Shown: positions 1 through 11,357 of the stretch, piece after piece | Layout of the letters: every line of letters begins with the position of its first letter | Numbering within the stretch: position 1 is the stretch's first letter | Origin: Liolophura sinensis | Taxonomy: Eukaryota > Mollusca > Polyplacophora > Chitonida > Chitonidae | Length of the DNA: 64,000 bases | Reading direction: 5' to 3' | NCBI RefSeq assembly: GCF_032854445.1 | Contig: NC_088295.1 | Span: 44,503,385 to 44,567,384 of the forward strand | The notes under the pieces: model-generated | What the model was told of the DNA's origin: nothing | Databases searched by the model: none | What the model saw: only the letters and a program-made list of their open reading frames with translations | Program-made: the position numbers and the translations under genes

Positions 1-251
1 AAACACGAACTACATATGATATTGCTTATCACATTATATTTATTTTTGTTTTGTAACTCGCATAGTCTTCGCATTCAACCTCATATAAGAAGAAAGAATG
101 CAAAAACTTGAAATACAAAGTTCCACTTAACGAATCAATAAATCAATCAATCCGATGGCTTGTAAGACAAATCGTTAGTCTGTTGATTAATCACACATTC
201 GATAAATAGCTCAATTAACTGGTAACTTGATCTATGAATGCTCATTCGCAG

Positions 252-3200
252 GTGGCTGGACAGTATGCAGCCTCCTGCTATGGGTCGTGCAGGGATTCCA
301 ATTCAGTTCGGCCTACCATCTGGTGGGAATCACAGTCTCACGTTACATAATGGTGACCAGTCCCCTGTGTGCCGAGCGTTACCTCACCGCCCCCAGGGTA
401 GCCCTCTCCCTCGTTGTCATCTGGACCGTCTCAAACTTTGTCTCCGCGGGACTCTACATAGCCTTCACACCACAAGGTAAAACTAAGAGTGCATGTAGTA
501 ACATGCCATTTATAATGGCTTCTTTGCAATAGCTTCTGTGTTCTTAAAATGAAAATAAATGGCATGAAAAGTGTAAGAGTATACTATGGGCAAGTTGATC
601 AGACGTGATGTTATACTTCATCTTTGCATTAGCCTCTATGTGTACTTTAAATGAAAACGAATGAAATCAAATGTATAACACAGTACCACGCACCAGCTGT
701 TCAAACCTGTATTTAGCCATCGTTGTTAATTTAACTTTTGTGCACTTTCACATTCACAATGACGTCACCTAACTTCCAGTGAAATAAAATTCCATCTTCT
801 GACTTTAAAGTACGCAGATAGACGTTTATAATGTTTAAAAGAATATGAACAGCCGTACTATTATGATACAATACGTCCGTGTCCAACGAATTCATCCTTC
901 ATTAACACTTCTCCACTCTTAGCGAAGCTGTGGCTCGTGAACAATGCAAACTTATCTTCTAGTGGACAATACAGACTTATCTTCTCGTGAACAATACAAA
1001 CTTATCTTCTTGTGGACAATACAAACTTATCTTCTTATGGACAATACAAACTTATCTTCTTGTGGACAATACAAACTTATCTTCTTGTGGACAATACAAA
1101 CTTATCTTCTTGTGGACAATACAAACTTATCTTCTTGTGGACAATACAAACTTATCTTCTCGTAGACAATACAATCTTATCTTCTCGTGGACAGTATGCA
1201 CTTATCTTCCCGTGGACAATACAAAGTTATCTTCTCGTGAGCAAAATAAACTGATCTTCTCCTGGACAACGTAAAATTATCTTAAATTTTAAAACAATGA
1301 AATGAAAAAATAGAACAGAAATCTCCACCAAAGTAAATAAGTATGGCTTCATATGAATTCTAGTTGGAATTCTCACCGTCATCTTACAGAATATTGGTCG
1401 GTCCTACTTAACCAGGAGCGCCATCTGGCGGAAAGATCAATAATGATCACTTAATCTTAAAAGAAGAACCCTAAGGTCGAGAAAAGTCAAAAGGCTAGTT
1501 TAACTTGGTTGTAAAGGTTATTTTTTTTTATCAAGAAACAGTACACGTTGGGCTTGCAAGTATAGAGACACAGTTTCTTAGAGATTGCTATACATCAATG
1601 AAAAAAAAATTGCAATGGAAAGGTAAACAACAGATCTGACCGTCTCAACAAATGATTACTGCATCAATCTAATAATACCATCTATGCATATGTATTTTCT
1701 GCTGTCAGTGACGTCATTACGTATGTTTTGCAGATAACTACCCCAGTGTTTGCCGTTACGAGCTGATCTACACCATGTGGCATATCTATGGCACCATGAT
1801 TTACGCTGTGGTTCTGCCCTTTCTCATTATGATGGGCCTTTACTTTCGGATAGCCAGTATAGCAAAGAAACAGGTCAATTTTCATTTCTTCACATGTTGA
1901 TGTCCACAGTATCATACTTTTTATTCTTCCACAACAAGTGTACAACAAAAGTAGTTCATAGAATGTCATTCATGATAATTGTTTGAATCACACATGTTTT
2001 AACCTAAAACCACACACGACATGGGTCTTTGAGTGGGTTGTTTCAACGGTAATTGGTCCATGTGTTATTTCCTTATAGTATTGTTATTTTATTAATTTAA
2101 TTACAGGCCAAGCTCATTACTGCACTGGAAAACATTCAAACAGCCAGGGAAGTGAATACCAGAAAGTCTAGTACACTCAGGGAAAGCAAGTCCACGAGGA
2201 TGATAGCAACTTTGCTGGGTTGTTTCTTTCTCGGATGGATGCCCTTTATATTGTATGTGATCGTAAAGCTTGGATGTTCCACCTGTGTCATCAGCAAGTA
2301 CATCCGGTATGTTGTTATGAATATTAATAGCTTGGAAATGAAGTCACATTCCTCACTTTTTTAACCCATCAAAACGCCAAATACTAGAGGAAGTCAAATT
2401 GAGTGAAATCTAATTTATTCCTCGCCCAGAATCGTACATAGTTATATGTTGCCGCATGACCATGCCACAAATACTTCCTGAACGCTCCTTGCTTTTTACC
2501 AACCAGGATCATCAACATCCCACCTTGGGACAATGTCTGATCTCATATATAATACAAATTAATAGATCAGCAACATATGCTGGATTTAAAAAACAAACCC
2601 CAATTCATACTACAGCTGTCTTGCAATCATGCCACTCTTTACAGCGTGAATCACCAATGTTAATACTCTGACCAACCAACCAACCGACAAAACCAGACAT
2701 ACTATATATCGAGCCACTTATAGAATTACTTGTCGTAGCTAAAATCTTCCAAGAAAAGTGCCTGGCGGTGAATAGGACATGTTATCCTCGACCTTAATAC
2801 CCGAAATCATTCTTAGCTAAACTGTCTTTCTTCATCCTTTATTGTACTGTTGTCAGACTATGTGGGTGAACTCACATTACCGCATATGTAGTCAGCTATA
2901 AAATTAGAAGGTTTTATAACTTATATACCCTTTCGTCCAAAGTACTGTAGATAATATAATTCCAGATGGCCGTGTAATATTTATTGGCGGATCAACCTCA
3001 CTTTATACATGTTTACCATCGCCCATGTATTTCATTGGCTCGGTGGTGAATGGAACCTAAAGGTCAACTCCCAAGTACTATATGCTGGTAAACAGCTCAT
3101 AAATCTAATGTGACATGATTTGTGGGAAAAGCCCATCTCTAAGCATCAGCCAACTGGTCAGACCAAGGCTGTTTAAATAGGAGTCTTCGAGAAAAACTGT

Positions 3201-4404
3201 TAGATCTGTTGACAGAGCTATGGTCGAATCATATATCAAGTTTTCTGCAAAACAGATGATTGTGAACCATTTGAATTTATGTCCTGTTTGATAGCGAGAT
3301 ATCAAGAAAAATATAAACAGAACACAACGTGCAGTTTTCCTGAATATACCCAATTCCTATATGTTTAACTATTTACATGTATATCAGATGTCACTGTATT
3401 CAACAGACAGGGCAAAAATCAAAATGACCAGAAAGTATAAGAATCGAAAATTTACAAGAAAAGCTTATTTTATTTATTTATTCTTTGTGAGTAAAGTCAT
3501 CATCTGTAACATGACATTCAACTAGTTTGTTAACAATCAAGTACCGGTATCATAAGTTAGTGTTATATTTGATAATATATATGGTACATATGCACGTCGC
3601 CGTGCAGTCAGTACAAAGATAAGAGTTAGTTCGTTATGTTATTCCAACAGCTGTTCAAATGCTCCAGAACTTCTGAACAAATGCCCACCGTGTATTGTTA
3701 TATTTAACCTTCACTTATAAACTTGACGTATAGACTCCCTTCGCCATAACGCATGGGGACGTCTTGTACTCTATATTGGTAGGCCTGTTCCTATCTATAA
3801 TTGTATCAACAATTCCATTATACATGATAACAATGGTATCACCGTACACGCACATGCAAGATGTGCTTACTTGATTGTAATTTTAGCAATATTTGATGTG
3901 TATATTCATAGACCTTAAAGCTAAAAACGTTAAAGTTTTGAGTTACCATTTGCCAGCTCCTGTCTCTCTATAACAGCGAGTTTGCACGGAATATCGGCTG
4001 CAAAATTAAATTAATTATTTTTTTTTCGACAAAAGTCTGTTCATTTGGCCTACTATAGGACAAGTTGAGTGCTCAGTTCATTATCTGAAACACAAGTCTT
4101 TTTTACGGCACACCATCTGTCGCTCACTTGAGATACAAACTCAAGTTCGATAATACATCGAAACATTCATATCCTAGCTGGTAACACTTTACACATCTTG
4201 TTTGAGTGCATACCACTCTTGATGCAGTATACAGGCCCTTAGCGACCCTTGCCAAACATTCAAAATGTCATCGTCGATTAGATTTAGGCTCTAAATATAG
4301 CAATACCTGCAAACTATACCATTTTGTCTCCATGGGACAGGACTATTTTCTAGCAAATTGTCGCGCAAGCTTTTTAAATAGCATCGCGCTGAACACATTA
4401 AAAT

Positions 4405-4436
<32 letters not shown>

Positions 4437-6631
4437 CGGCCATGTATAGTGGTTGGTCGGGTGTCAGTATATATATATATATACTGACACCCGACCAACC
4501 ACTATACATGGCCGATCTTCTTACTGATCTATTTATCTAATGTAATACCCAAGTGCTCGGGGTATAAAAACCATCGACCTTTGGCAAGTTACTGATAAAC
4601 TCTGCTAAGTGTGATATAAGGATTTGCGTGCATGGTCTCCAAAGAGCGTTAGACTGTGCCAACAGCCGTATATGCGCCGACGACTGCTTCTTGTCACCAA
4701 ATAAGGCCCGAAGAATAACGAGACGGGCGAATCGTGTTGAGTGACAAATAATCGAAAAAGTAGTAAGATGGCTGATTTTAAAATCTTAGGCCTGACCCTA
4801 GGAATTGAACTAGGAATTGAACCATGGCCACGCAAAGACCGTTTTTCAAGTTACCAAAGCTGACTCAGAGATAGAAGTTCCTGTTAATCCACCACTTTGC
4901 ATGTATGCAACAATACTCACGGACTGTCTATATGCTGATCACGTTCATATGTTTACACGAAAAGTTAGAATGAAACCGTAGCTGAGGTAAATTGACAATA
5001 GGCCGTGTTTCAGCATTTTCACCATATGCGTGTCGCCATTGATCCAACTATCAAACTGCTCTGATTTTATACTCTCTGCTGTAAGTCGTTTATAATATGC
5101 CACTATACAAACCATTCTACAGTCTGGATAGAGTATGCCGACCGCTGATTCCCAAGACGACCATGAACAGTTGAGTTAGAGGAATCTAGAAAATTCGTTA
5201 ATTTTCGTTAATGGGGTCGCTAACAACTCTTGTGTTTTCAAACGATACAGGAGAGACAACCATCTCAGTCATCTCAGTAATTAAGTTATAGTTGGTTAGC
5301 TCGCTAGCGCAGGGTAATGACTCAGGAGTCTCTCACCAATGCGGTCGCTGTGAGTTCAAGTCCAGCTCATGCTGGCTTCCTCTCCGGCCGTACGCGGGAA
5401 GGTCTGCCAGCAACCTGCGGATGGTCGTGGGTTTTTCTCGCACCATAATGCTGGCCGCCGTCGTATGAGTGAAATATTCTTGAGTCCGGCGTAAAACATC
5501 AATCAAATAAATAAATTAAGTTATAGTGGCTCAGTTGCTTAGCGCGCTAGCGTAGCGTGATGATCCAGGAGTACGACGTAAAACTCTGATCAAATAAATA
5601 AATACATAAATAAATAAATTAAGTTTTCTAATTCATAATGTTAAACTCCAAAAGCCTTGTTTCAACACCAAGAACTCATTGCCTCGGATGACTTGATAAT
5701 TATTCAGAAACAAGTGGCATGCTCGACAATGGGTGTGGATCGTTTTACAAGCGGTGCATCAACATGTGGTTATGACAAACTGCATCTAGTAACACAGCCA
5801 CTACTGTCTCCGCGTATCGACTATGTTCTTTGTATTACAGAATTTCCTGGCAACTCTAAAATCATCCTGCTGTTAGATTATATACTAGAAGATCTATTAA
5901 GGTTATATTATCCTAAAATCTGTAAATAATTTAGATCTGTAAATAATTTAACTCGATAGAAGCTTCAGTAACTGGTGTCACTTTCCTTCAAAACATGCCG
6001 GATTCCGCCCATTCCCCAGCAAGCCACTTAATTTTTAAAATATTATGACGTCACCCAAGGAAATGAGTTCTTGCCGTTGAAACTGTGCTTATGCAGTTTA
6101 ACATTATGAATTGGAAAAGGCGTTCTAATTTCATTTTCTTTGCATGGATATGTTTTTTCCACTTTTGGATGTGTAGAACTCGTGTTCTTACGTGCCACTG
6201 ACTAAAAGCAATTTTTGTAGCCGGTGTGCCTACTTTTACAGACAGCTAAATATAGCTTACTCGCTAAAAGAAATAGACTATAGTCATAAACATGCTACGC
6301 GAAACAAATCAATGAATGACTGATCATAGCCTATCGCCACGTCACCAATATTTCAGCCAGATATAGACCTAGTTTGTACACTTCATAGTCTGGTCCGAAA
6401 CTACGATTTAGTATTTCTTTAATACTTTAGTTTTACTTATTTCTCTCTTTCAGGGCAACATCAAGACTGTTCCTTCACATGAACTCGGCTGTGAACATTT
6501 TCATTTACGCGGGTCGTTTGAGCGAGTTCCGGTCCGCCTTGAGAAAGGACCTGTCCAAAATCAGGCTTTGGCCGGCGACAATGGGACCATGTGTTCGTGT
6601 CAGCCCCGAGGTGGAGACCAGGTCAGGATAA
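252..6631 (+). CDS. Class A (rhodopsin-like) G-protein-coupled receptor, 3' part
   Basis: Four coding exons join in phase: 252-476, 1734-1873, 2107-2306 and 6454-6631 (TAA at 6629-6631), each with AG acceptor and GT donor. Exon 1 carries TM3 and TM4, exon 2 TM5 (with a preceding Cys in extracellular loop 2, matching the Cys at the TM3 start), exon 3 intracellular loop 3 and TM6 with a WMP motif, exon 4 TM7, helix 8 (FRSALRKDL) and a short tail. TM1-TM2 and the start codon lie upstream of the window. Three class A signature positions differ: the DRY site reads SRY, the Cys of CWxP is Gly (GWMP), and NPxxY reads NIFIY. Intron 3 is about 4.1 kb. It is presumably a plasma-membrane receptor; I cannot assign ligand or subfamily. 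Receptor class is secure, orthology is not. Confidence 0.
941..1282. repeat. 25-bp minisatellite in GPCR intron 1
   Basis: About 13 copies of a 25-bp unit with core TATCTTCTTGTGGACAATAC, one unit starting every 25 bases from 941 to 1241, then a decayed end. Central units (about 1041-1160) are identical and outer ones diverge, the usual pattern of unequal exchange. Because 25 is not a multiple of 3, the array is open in all three + frames, giving false ORFs. Confidence 0.
4408..4435. repeat. (TA)n microsatellite
   Basis: Uninterrupted TA dinucleotides in GPCR intron 3, directly abutting the left arm of the 80-bp palindrome. Confidence 0.
4435..4514. repeat. 80-bp perfect inverted repeat with (TA)n core
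   Basis: Positions 4435-4474 are the exact reverse complement of 4475-4514. The unique arm of about 31 bp starts ATCGGCCATGTATAG and ends GGGTGTCAG; the centre is (TA)n. The strand could fold into one 40-bp hairpin. It may be a fold-back or MITE-like element inserted at TA, or an assembly artefact. Confidence 0.
5286..5519 (+). mobile_element. tRNA-derived SINE (family A), near full length
   Basis: The head resembles a tRNA: an A-box-like GGTTAGCTCGCTAGCGCAG and a B-box-like GAGTTCAAGTCC. A body of about 150 bp follows, then a tail GGCGTAAAACATCAATCAAA with TAAA repeats. The same sequence recurs on the minus strand at 7457, 21387, 55615 and 60453. It probably integrated at AATTAAGTT. Confidence 0.
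5524..5617 (+). mobile_element. Internally deleted SINE family A copy, tandem to the previous one
   Basis: The tRNA-like head (GTGGCTCAGTTGCTTAGCGC) is joined straight to the 3' tail (GTACGACGTAAAACTCTGAT plus TAAA repeats), so about 150 bp of body is missing. AATTAAGTT occurs before the first copy, between the two, and after this one. Confidence 0.
6303..6365. repeat. Fragment of a SINE-like core (family C)
   Basis: Contains ATCGCCACGTCACCAATATTTCAGCCA, cut here to its key words CGCCACGTC and ATTTCAGCCA. Related words occur at 26745-26840 and 35869-35950, following short AATGAATGA or AATTAATGA runs. Diverged. Confidence 0.
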
Positions 6632-7456
6632 TATAGTCATTATAGTCATGTACAAAAAAACATGAAATGTGCCAAGATAATGAAACCTTATACAGACATT
6701 TTCATTTAGCATGGAACATTTTCCACAGAACTTATGTCCAAAATGGATATATGGCGACAAACCGAAGCTAGGAAATGGTGTGAAAAATGTAATTATTTAG
6801 GCCCTATTGTCAAATGTCAAATAAGAGGCCGAGAGCGAGCTACATTTATGATAGATGTCTGCGCAACCCCAAAGTTCTATAAGTCTGACTGAGTCTAATG
6901 AAATCCATGTGAAAAGTTTGTTTAAAGTACCAAATCTACCAATTACTGTCAAGTTGGTTTGTTTGTTCATTAAAAAAAAATGCAAATTGCTGCTTTAAAA
7001 AGGCATGATATATATATAGCCCTATAACTTAATACTTGTTTCAAGGAATTCTGGATGTAATGACGTGACGACTTACATCCATAATGCGTCTTATGGTCTT
7101 TGTTTAGGGGTTGAAGTGATGAGTACAAAGTGTACTTTTCCATTCTTTGTTTGAGTGCTGTTTAACGCTAAACTCAAGAATTTGTTCAGTTTTAGAACAG
7201 AGGCCACGCCCCGGGATTACGAAGCAACCTTAGACTTAAGTCAAAATTTTGTATCACGTTAAAATTGTTATTTCTTATGTAACAAAGCCAAAATATTGCT
7301 TGACAACGTAAATTCTGGGTAATTATTGTAAAACAAATTTCAGCTAAAACACCGGAAAGGAACATACCAACTTTAATGACTGAAATTTTGACTTAAGTCT
7401 AAGATCGCTTCGTGATCCCAGAGCCAGGTTTTCTGGTAGAGGAGGTGTCCCCATAT

Positions 7457-7680
7457 ATTTATTTTTTTCTTTATTTGATTGGTGTTTTACGCCGCACTCA
7501 AGAATATTTCATGCATCAAGTTGGAAAGAAACTCACGACCATCTGCAGGTTACTTGCAGACCTTCCCACGTACGGCGGGAGAGGAAGCCAGGGCGAGCTG
7601 GACTTGAACTCACATCAACCGCATTGGTGAGAGGCTCCTGGGTCTTAGCGCCGCGCTGGCACGCTAACCCCCTCGTCCAC
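7457..7680 (-). mobile_element. SINE family A, near full length
   Basis: Minus-strand copy reading tail to head: TTTGATTGGTGTTTTACG, then the body, then the reverse complement of the tRNA-like head. Imperfect target-site duplications GTGTCCCCATATA (7444-7456) and GTGTCCCTATGTA (7681-7693) flank it. Confidence 0.
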
Positions 7681-8305
7681 GTGTCCCTATGTATTAGTGC
7701 AAATCGTTTTACTGTGAACCACATACAAAAAGGGCGAATGCTATAATGCATTGAAATATTAAACTTGAGTAATATGTATTATGCTTTCATTTGGAAAATA
7801 TTCGAATTCATATCAATAGTGATCCCACAAGATGTTCTCTTGGCATGAAGAATTAAATGAATGCAACAGTCTCAAAATTTCATTCTCATACAGATAATGG
7901 CTTGAAGGACAACGCACGGATATCACATCTCGTGTTTGTTTGTCTACACAGAGAACTGGTATGATTCATAGGCCTGATTAATTCCTATAATAAATTGCCT
8001 TATCTTACATTGTCTTATCTTGCATTGTCTTACCTTACGCTGTGGCACACAGAAAACGTTATTTTGCATTTGTCCTATTGCCCAACGAGTAAAATGAAAC
8101 AGTGTCAGCTATTTACATGTTAAGGCGGACATCGCAGATAAAGGATCCGTCCGAATATGATATATTCTCAAAAAAAAAATCTGCTAAATTTAACCGAAGG
8201 TGTTTTGTCTGAGTGATACTAGAATGTATCTGTTATTGCAGAAGATTTTTGTGTTCAGTGTAGCGTACGTATTTTATTTATTGAACGTACAAAATTGTAT
8301 ATTGA

Positions 8306-8632
8306 ACAGTCCTTATGGCTCAGGTGGCAGCGCGTCCGCTCCGAGGGCGGTAGATCCTGGGTCGGGTCACACCTAAGACATTGAAAGAGGAAATTAGCGT
8401 GCAGCATTAAGGGGATAGTGCAACGGCTGGTTGACCCGTATCAGTATAATGGCTTGGGTGGGGCGGCTTATTTCCCTTTAGTATGTCGCCTCAGTGAAGC
8501 AGCACTTAGATAAAAGAGCGATGGAAATCCGTCAAGCAGCACGGAGTCACATTACAAGCACTCTACTCCTTCGTCGTCATATGACTAAATAATTCTTAAG
8601 TACGAAGTTAAACCCCAAGCACTCACTCACTA
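8306..8632 (+). mobile_element. tRNA-derived SINE (family B), full length
   Basis: Starts TATGGCTCAGGTGGCAGCGC, with a degenerate B box after GGTAGATCCTGGGTCGG, and ends TTAAACCCCAAGCACTCACT with a short CACT-repeat tail. The same element lies inverted at 58868-59205. Its last 25-34 bases are what is found alone at 25700, 32424 and 38480. Confidence 0.
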
Positions 8633-9666
8633 AAGATTATATTAGACTAGATCTGAGATCTGTTTTATTTTACCCAGAAGCTAAGCTGGGAACAGGGCCA
8701 AACGGTCTCAGAGCTACGGGTAGTATTAGACTAACGGGATATTATGTTGAATATATATGACAAATGATTAGATTATTATATAACAGCATCACTCAGACGA
8801 CAGATTTTCAAATTAACAGATTATGTTTTTTGAGTGTACCGGTCGGTTATTTCCGATGAAACATACTGATATCGTGCTGAGTTATATACAACCATATATA
8901 TAGATTTCCGATATATACATACAGCACGTATTTGTAGCTTTGTAGACATATACGCATCAACCAGTGTATAATGCAAATTAAGTTCATTGCTTGAAAATGA
9001 CTTGGACATGTGGGGTATGTATACATATATGTATATTCCATTGTCTCGTCTGAGTTTGCGATTCGGTTATAACCGTTGAAGATGACATTTGACTGCATGC
9101 ACTACAGATCTAGATGTTGAAACAGGTATTCCTTTCCCAATCGACAACCATAGTAAATGGCCGCTAATTCCATGTCAATAATTGCTGGGCCGGTTTCTAT
9201 AACGACGTTCAGCACAAAACACCAAAGAACAAAGTATAAAAGTAAGGAATTAGAACGGATTTAAGCAAGGAGATGTTTTAATGATGTCGATGCAAGGAAT
9301 TGTTCTCTTCCAGACTTATGTTGCGTTTGCTGATATAAATCATAAAATCAACAGATCTTTTGGTCACAAACAATGACACTTGGCAAAAATTTTCATGTAC
9401 GGTGTGTCGACATATTCCCGGGATATAATCTGCCAATATATATTTTTTCTGCATAAGTTTTATTTGATTGGCGGAGGTTGACATTTGGCGTGTGCCGATA
9501 GGACTGATTTATGGCAAAACCGTATGGTCATCAACGAAATGTGTACATATCAGGGTATTCTATAACTAAAATTACACGAAAGAGAGAAGAAAATTTTTTA
9601 CAAATCTTCCAGAAGATAGCAAACTCTGAAACTGCCTGGAGAATTCTGGTCCTGTTCTTCTCTGGA

Positions 9667-9827
9667 CCAAGCATTGATGTTTTGTGTCGCACTCAGAATA
9701 TTTCACTTATGCGAGGGTTGCCAGTATTATGGTGAGAGGGAACTCAGCAGAGCTAATCTTGAACTCAAAGTGATAGCATTAGTGGGAAGCCCCTGAGTGG
9801 CTGCGTTCACCCCTTGGCCACGGAAAT
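9667..9827 (-). mobile_element. Decayed SINE family A copy
   Basis: Recognisable words CGCACTCAGAATATTTCACTT, GCCAGTATTATGGTGAGAGG (each also in fresher copies) and a run ending GGCCACGG, with several internal deletions. Old copy; boundaries approximate. Confidence 0.
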
Positions 9828-11317
9828 GCCGACTTCTATAATATATATACGTACGGTTGGAAATTGGTTGTATTGCTGAAAAATAAAACAATATATATAC
9901 TCGAAACATCCTGCTGCCCTGATGCAACAATTTGACGTTGACAAATGTATATATGTTTCCGAATAGCTGTATGCCTCATATATTAAAAAGGTATGTTTGC
10001 TCCCTAAATCGTCATGGATTAACATAATCGTAAACTCTGTTTTTGCCAGGGACCAGAAGCCTGGAGGTGTACCATATATAGATATACATGCCGGTGAAAA
10101 GATTTCGATTTTCACCTAGCTCATCTATAGATACTCATAAACGTGATCAATTAAATATTCTGAAAAACACTACAGTGAAATATATTTCAGTGAAAGTAAT
10201 AGTATGGCTGCGATAAACCGGTTCCTAAATACTTTGGTGTTTTTCATGCAGAATATTTAATTGCTCAAGTCCGGATGTTTACTCTAGGTGTAGGGCCTAC
10301 ATATAGCAGCGATCACAAGTGCGAATTTTATCACACCACAGCACTTTAGATTTTGCTGTCGAAAAAAAATGGCGTAGACAAAAAGTGAATTATATTTAAA
10401 TCAAGATAAATATTGTGGCTGTGATATGCCGGTCAAGATACCATTTTTGTTGACATCAAAATCTGAAGACCTGCATGTCATTTGATTAAATTCGAAGTGA
10501 ATCCATATATATCATGCAACCTCGATCGTAGGTAATGATGTCGGAAACAGAGCAACGTTGAACCTTTCCCGCCTACAGTAAATTCGGACCCAGTGCATTT
10601 ATAGTCTTAATTGTTCATTCCTGTCTTTGTGATGACGATTTGTGGGCAAACTAATGACGTAGAGCTCCTGTATTACAAGAGAACACTGACCTGGTTTCGC
10701 AAAACTTTCTTGAGCAACTCAAGTTCTATACGTATAGTTATAGACTTCAGTTGTTTTGAGAACACTTCACGTCATACACCGTACTTAAGTGACAAAACTT
10801 ATGTTGTTGCGTGAAACCATGCCCTGTATCACACCGACTTTGAAAGATATATCAACGGAATTATTTACATATACATCTCTGTGGCAGCATTGCGACAACT
10901 GCAGCATCGATCTTTGGCAAATCACTGATGACGAACAATCGTATGCATTTGTACGTATAGTCTTGCATGCACATGCATACGCAAACAGCCTCACAAGCGG
11001 CCCAGAACGCTAATGTCCCCAAAGCCAGAGGTACAACGGAAGTGGGGAGACTAAAAAGTGCCCTTCAAAACTTGAATTGAACTAGGATATCGTGGTTTGG
11101 AGTCGCACACTGCCAACAAATCACGTCTTACACACGTAATGGATTAGTTTCTATATAGATAACTTAAGTATTCTTAACACACAACAAACACAGTTTCATT
11201 CCTTCACATTTTGTATAACATTTCCGTTTATTTTGAGAGCAATCTAACCTTGTGTAAACTCCTGAACCGTGTAACAGACATGCATGGATATGTATCCGTC
11301 ATGAACGTGGTCCAAAT

Positions 11318-11319
<2 letters not shown>

Positions 11320-11351
<32 letters not shown>
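11320..11351. repeat. (AT)n microsatellite
   Basis: About 16 AT dinucleotides in the convergent intergenic region. Confidence 0.

Positions 11352-11357
<6 letters not shown>

Noticed and set aside
944-1274. Overlapping ORFs of 73-95 codons in all three + frames
   Set aside because: They are the 25-bp minisatellite read in three frames.
4206-4509. ORFs on both strands with Tyr-Ile runs
   Set aside because: Made by the TA tract and palindrome.
5286-5360. Functional tRNA gene
   Set aside because: A- and B-box-like words are present but no cloverleaf can be drawn, and the sequence recurs as a SINE head.
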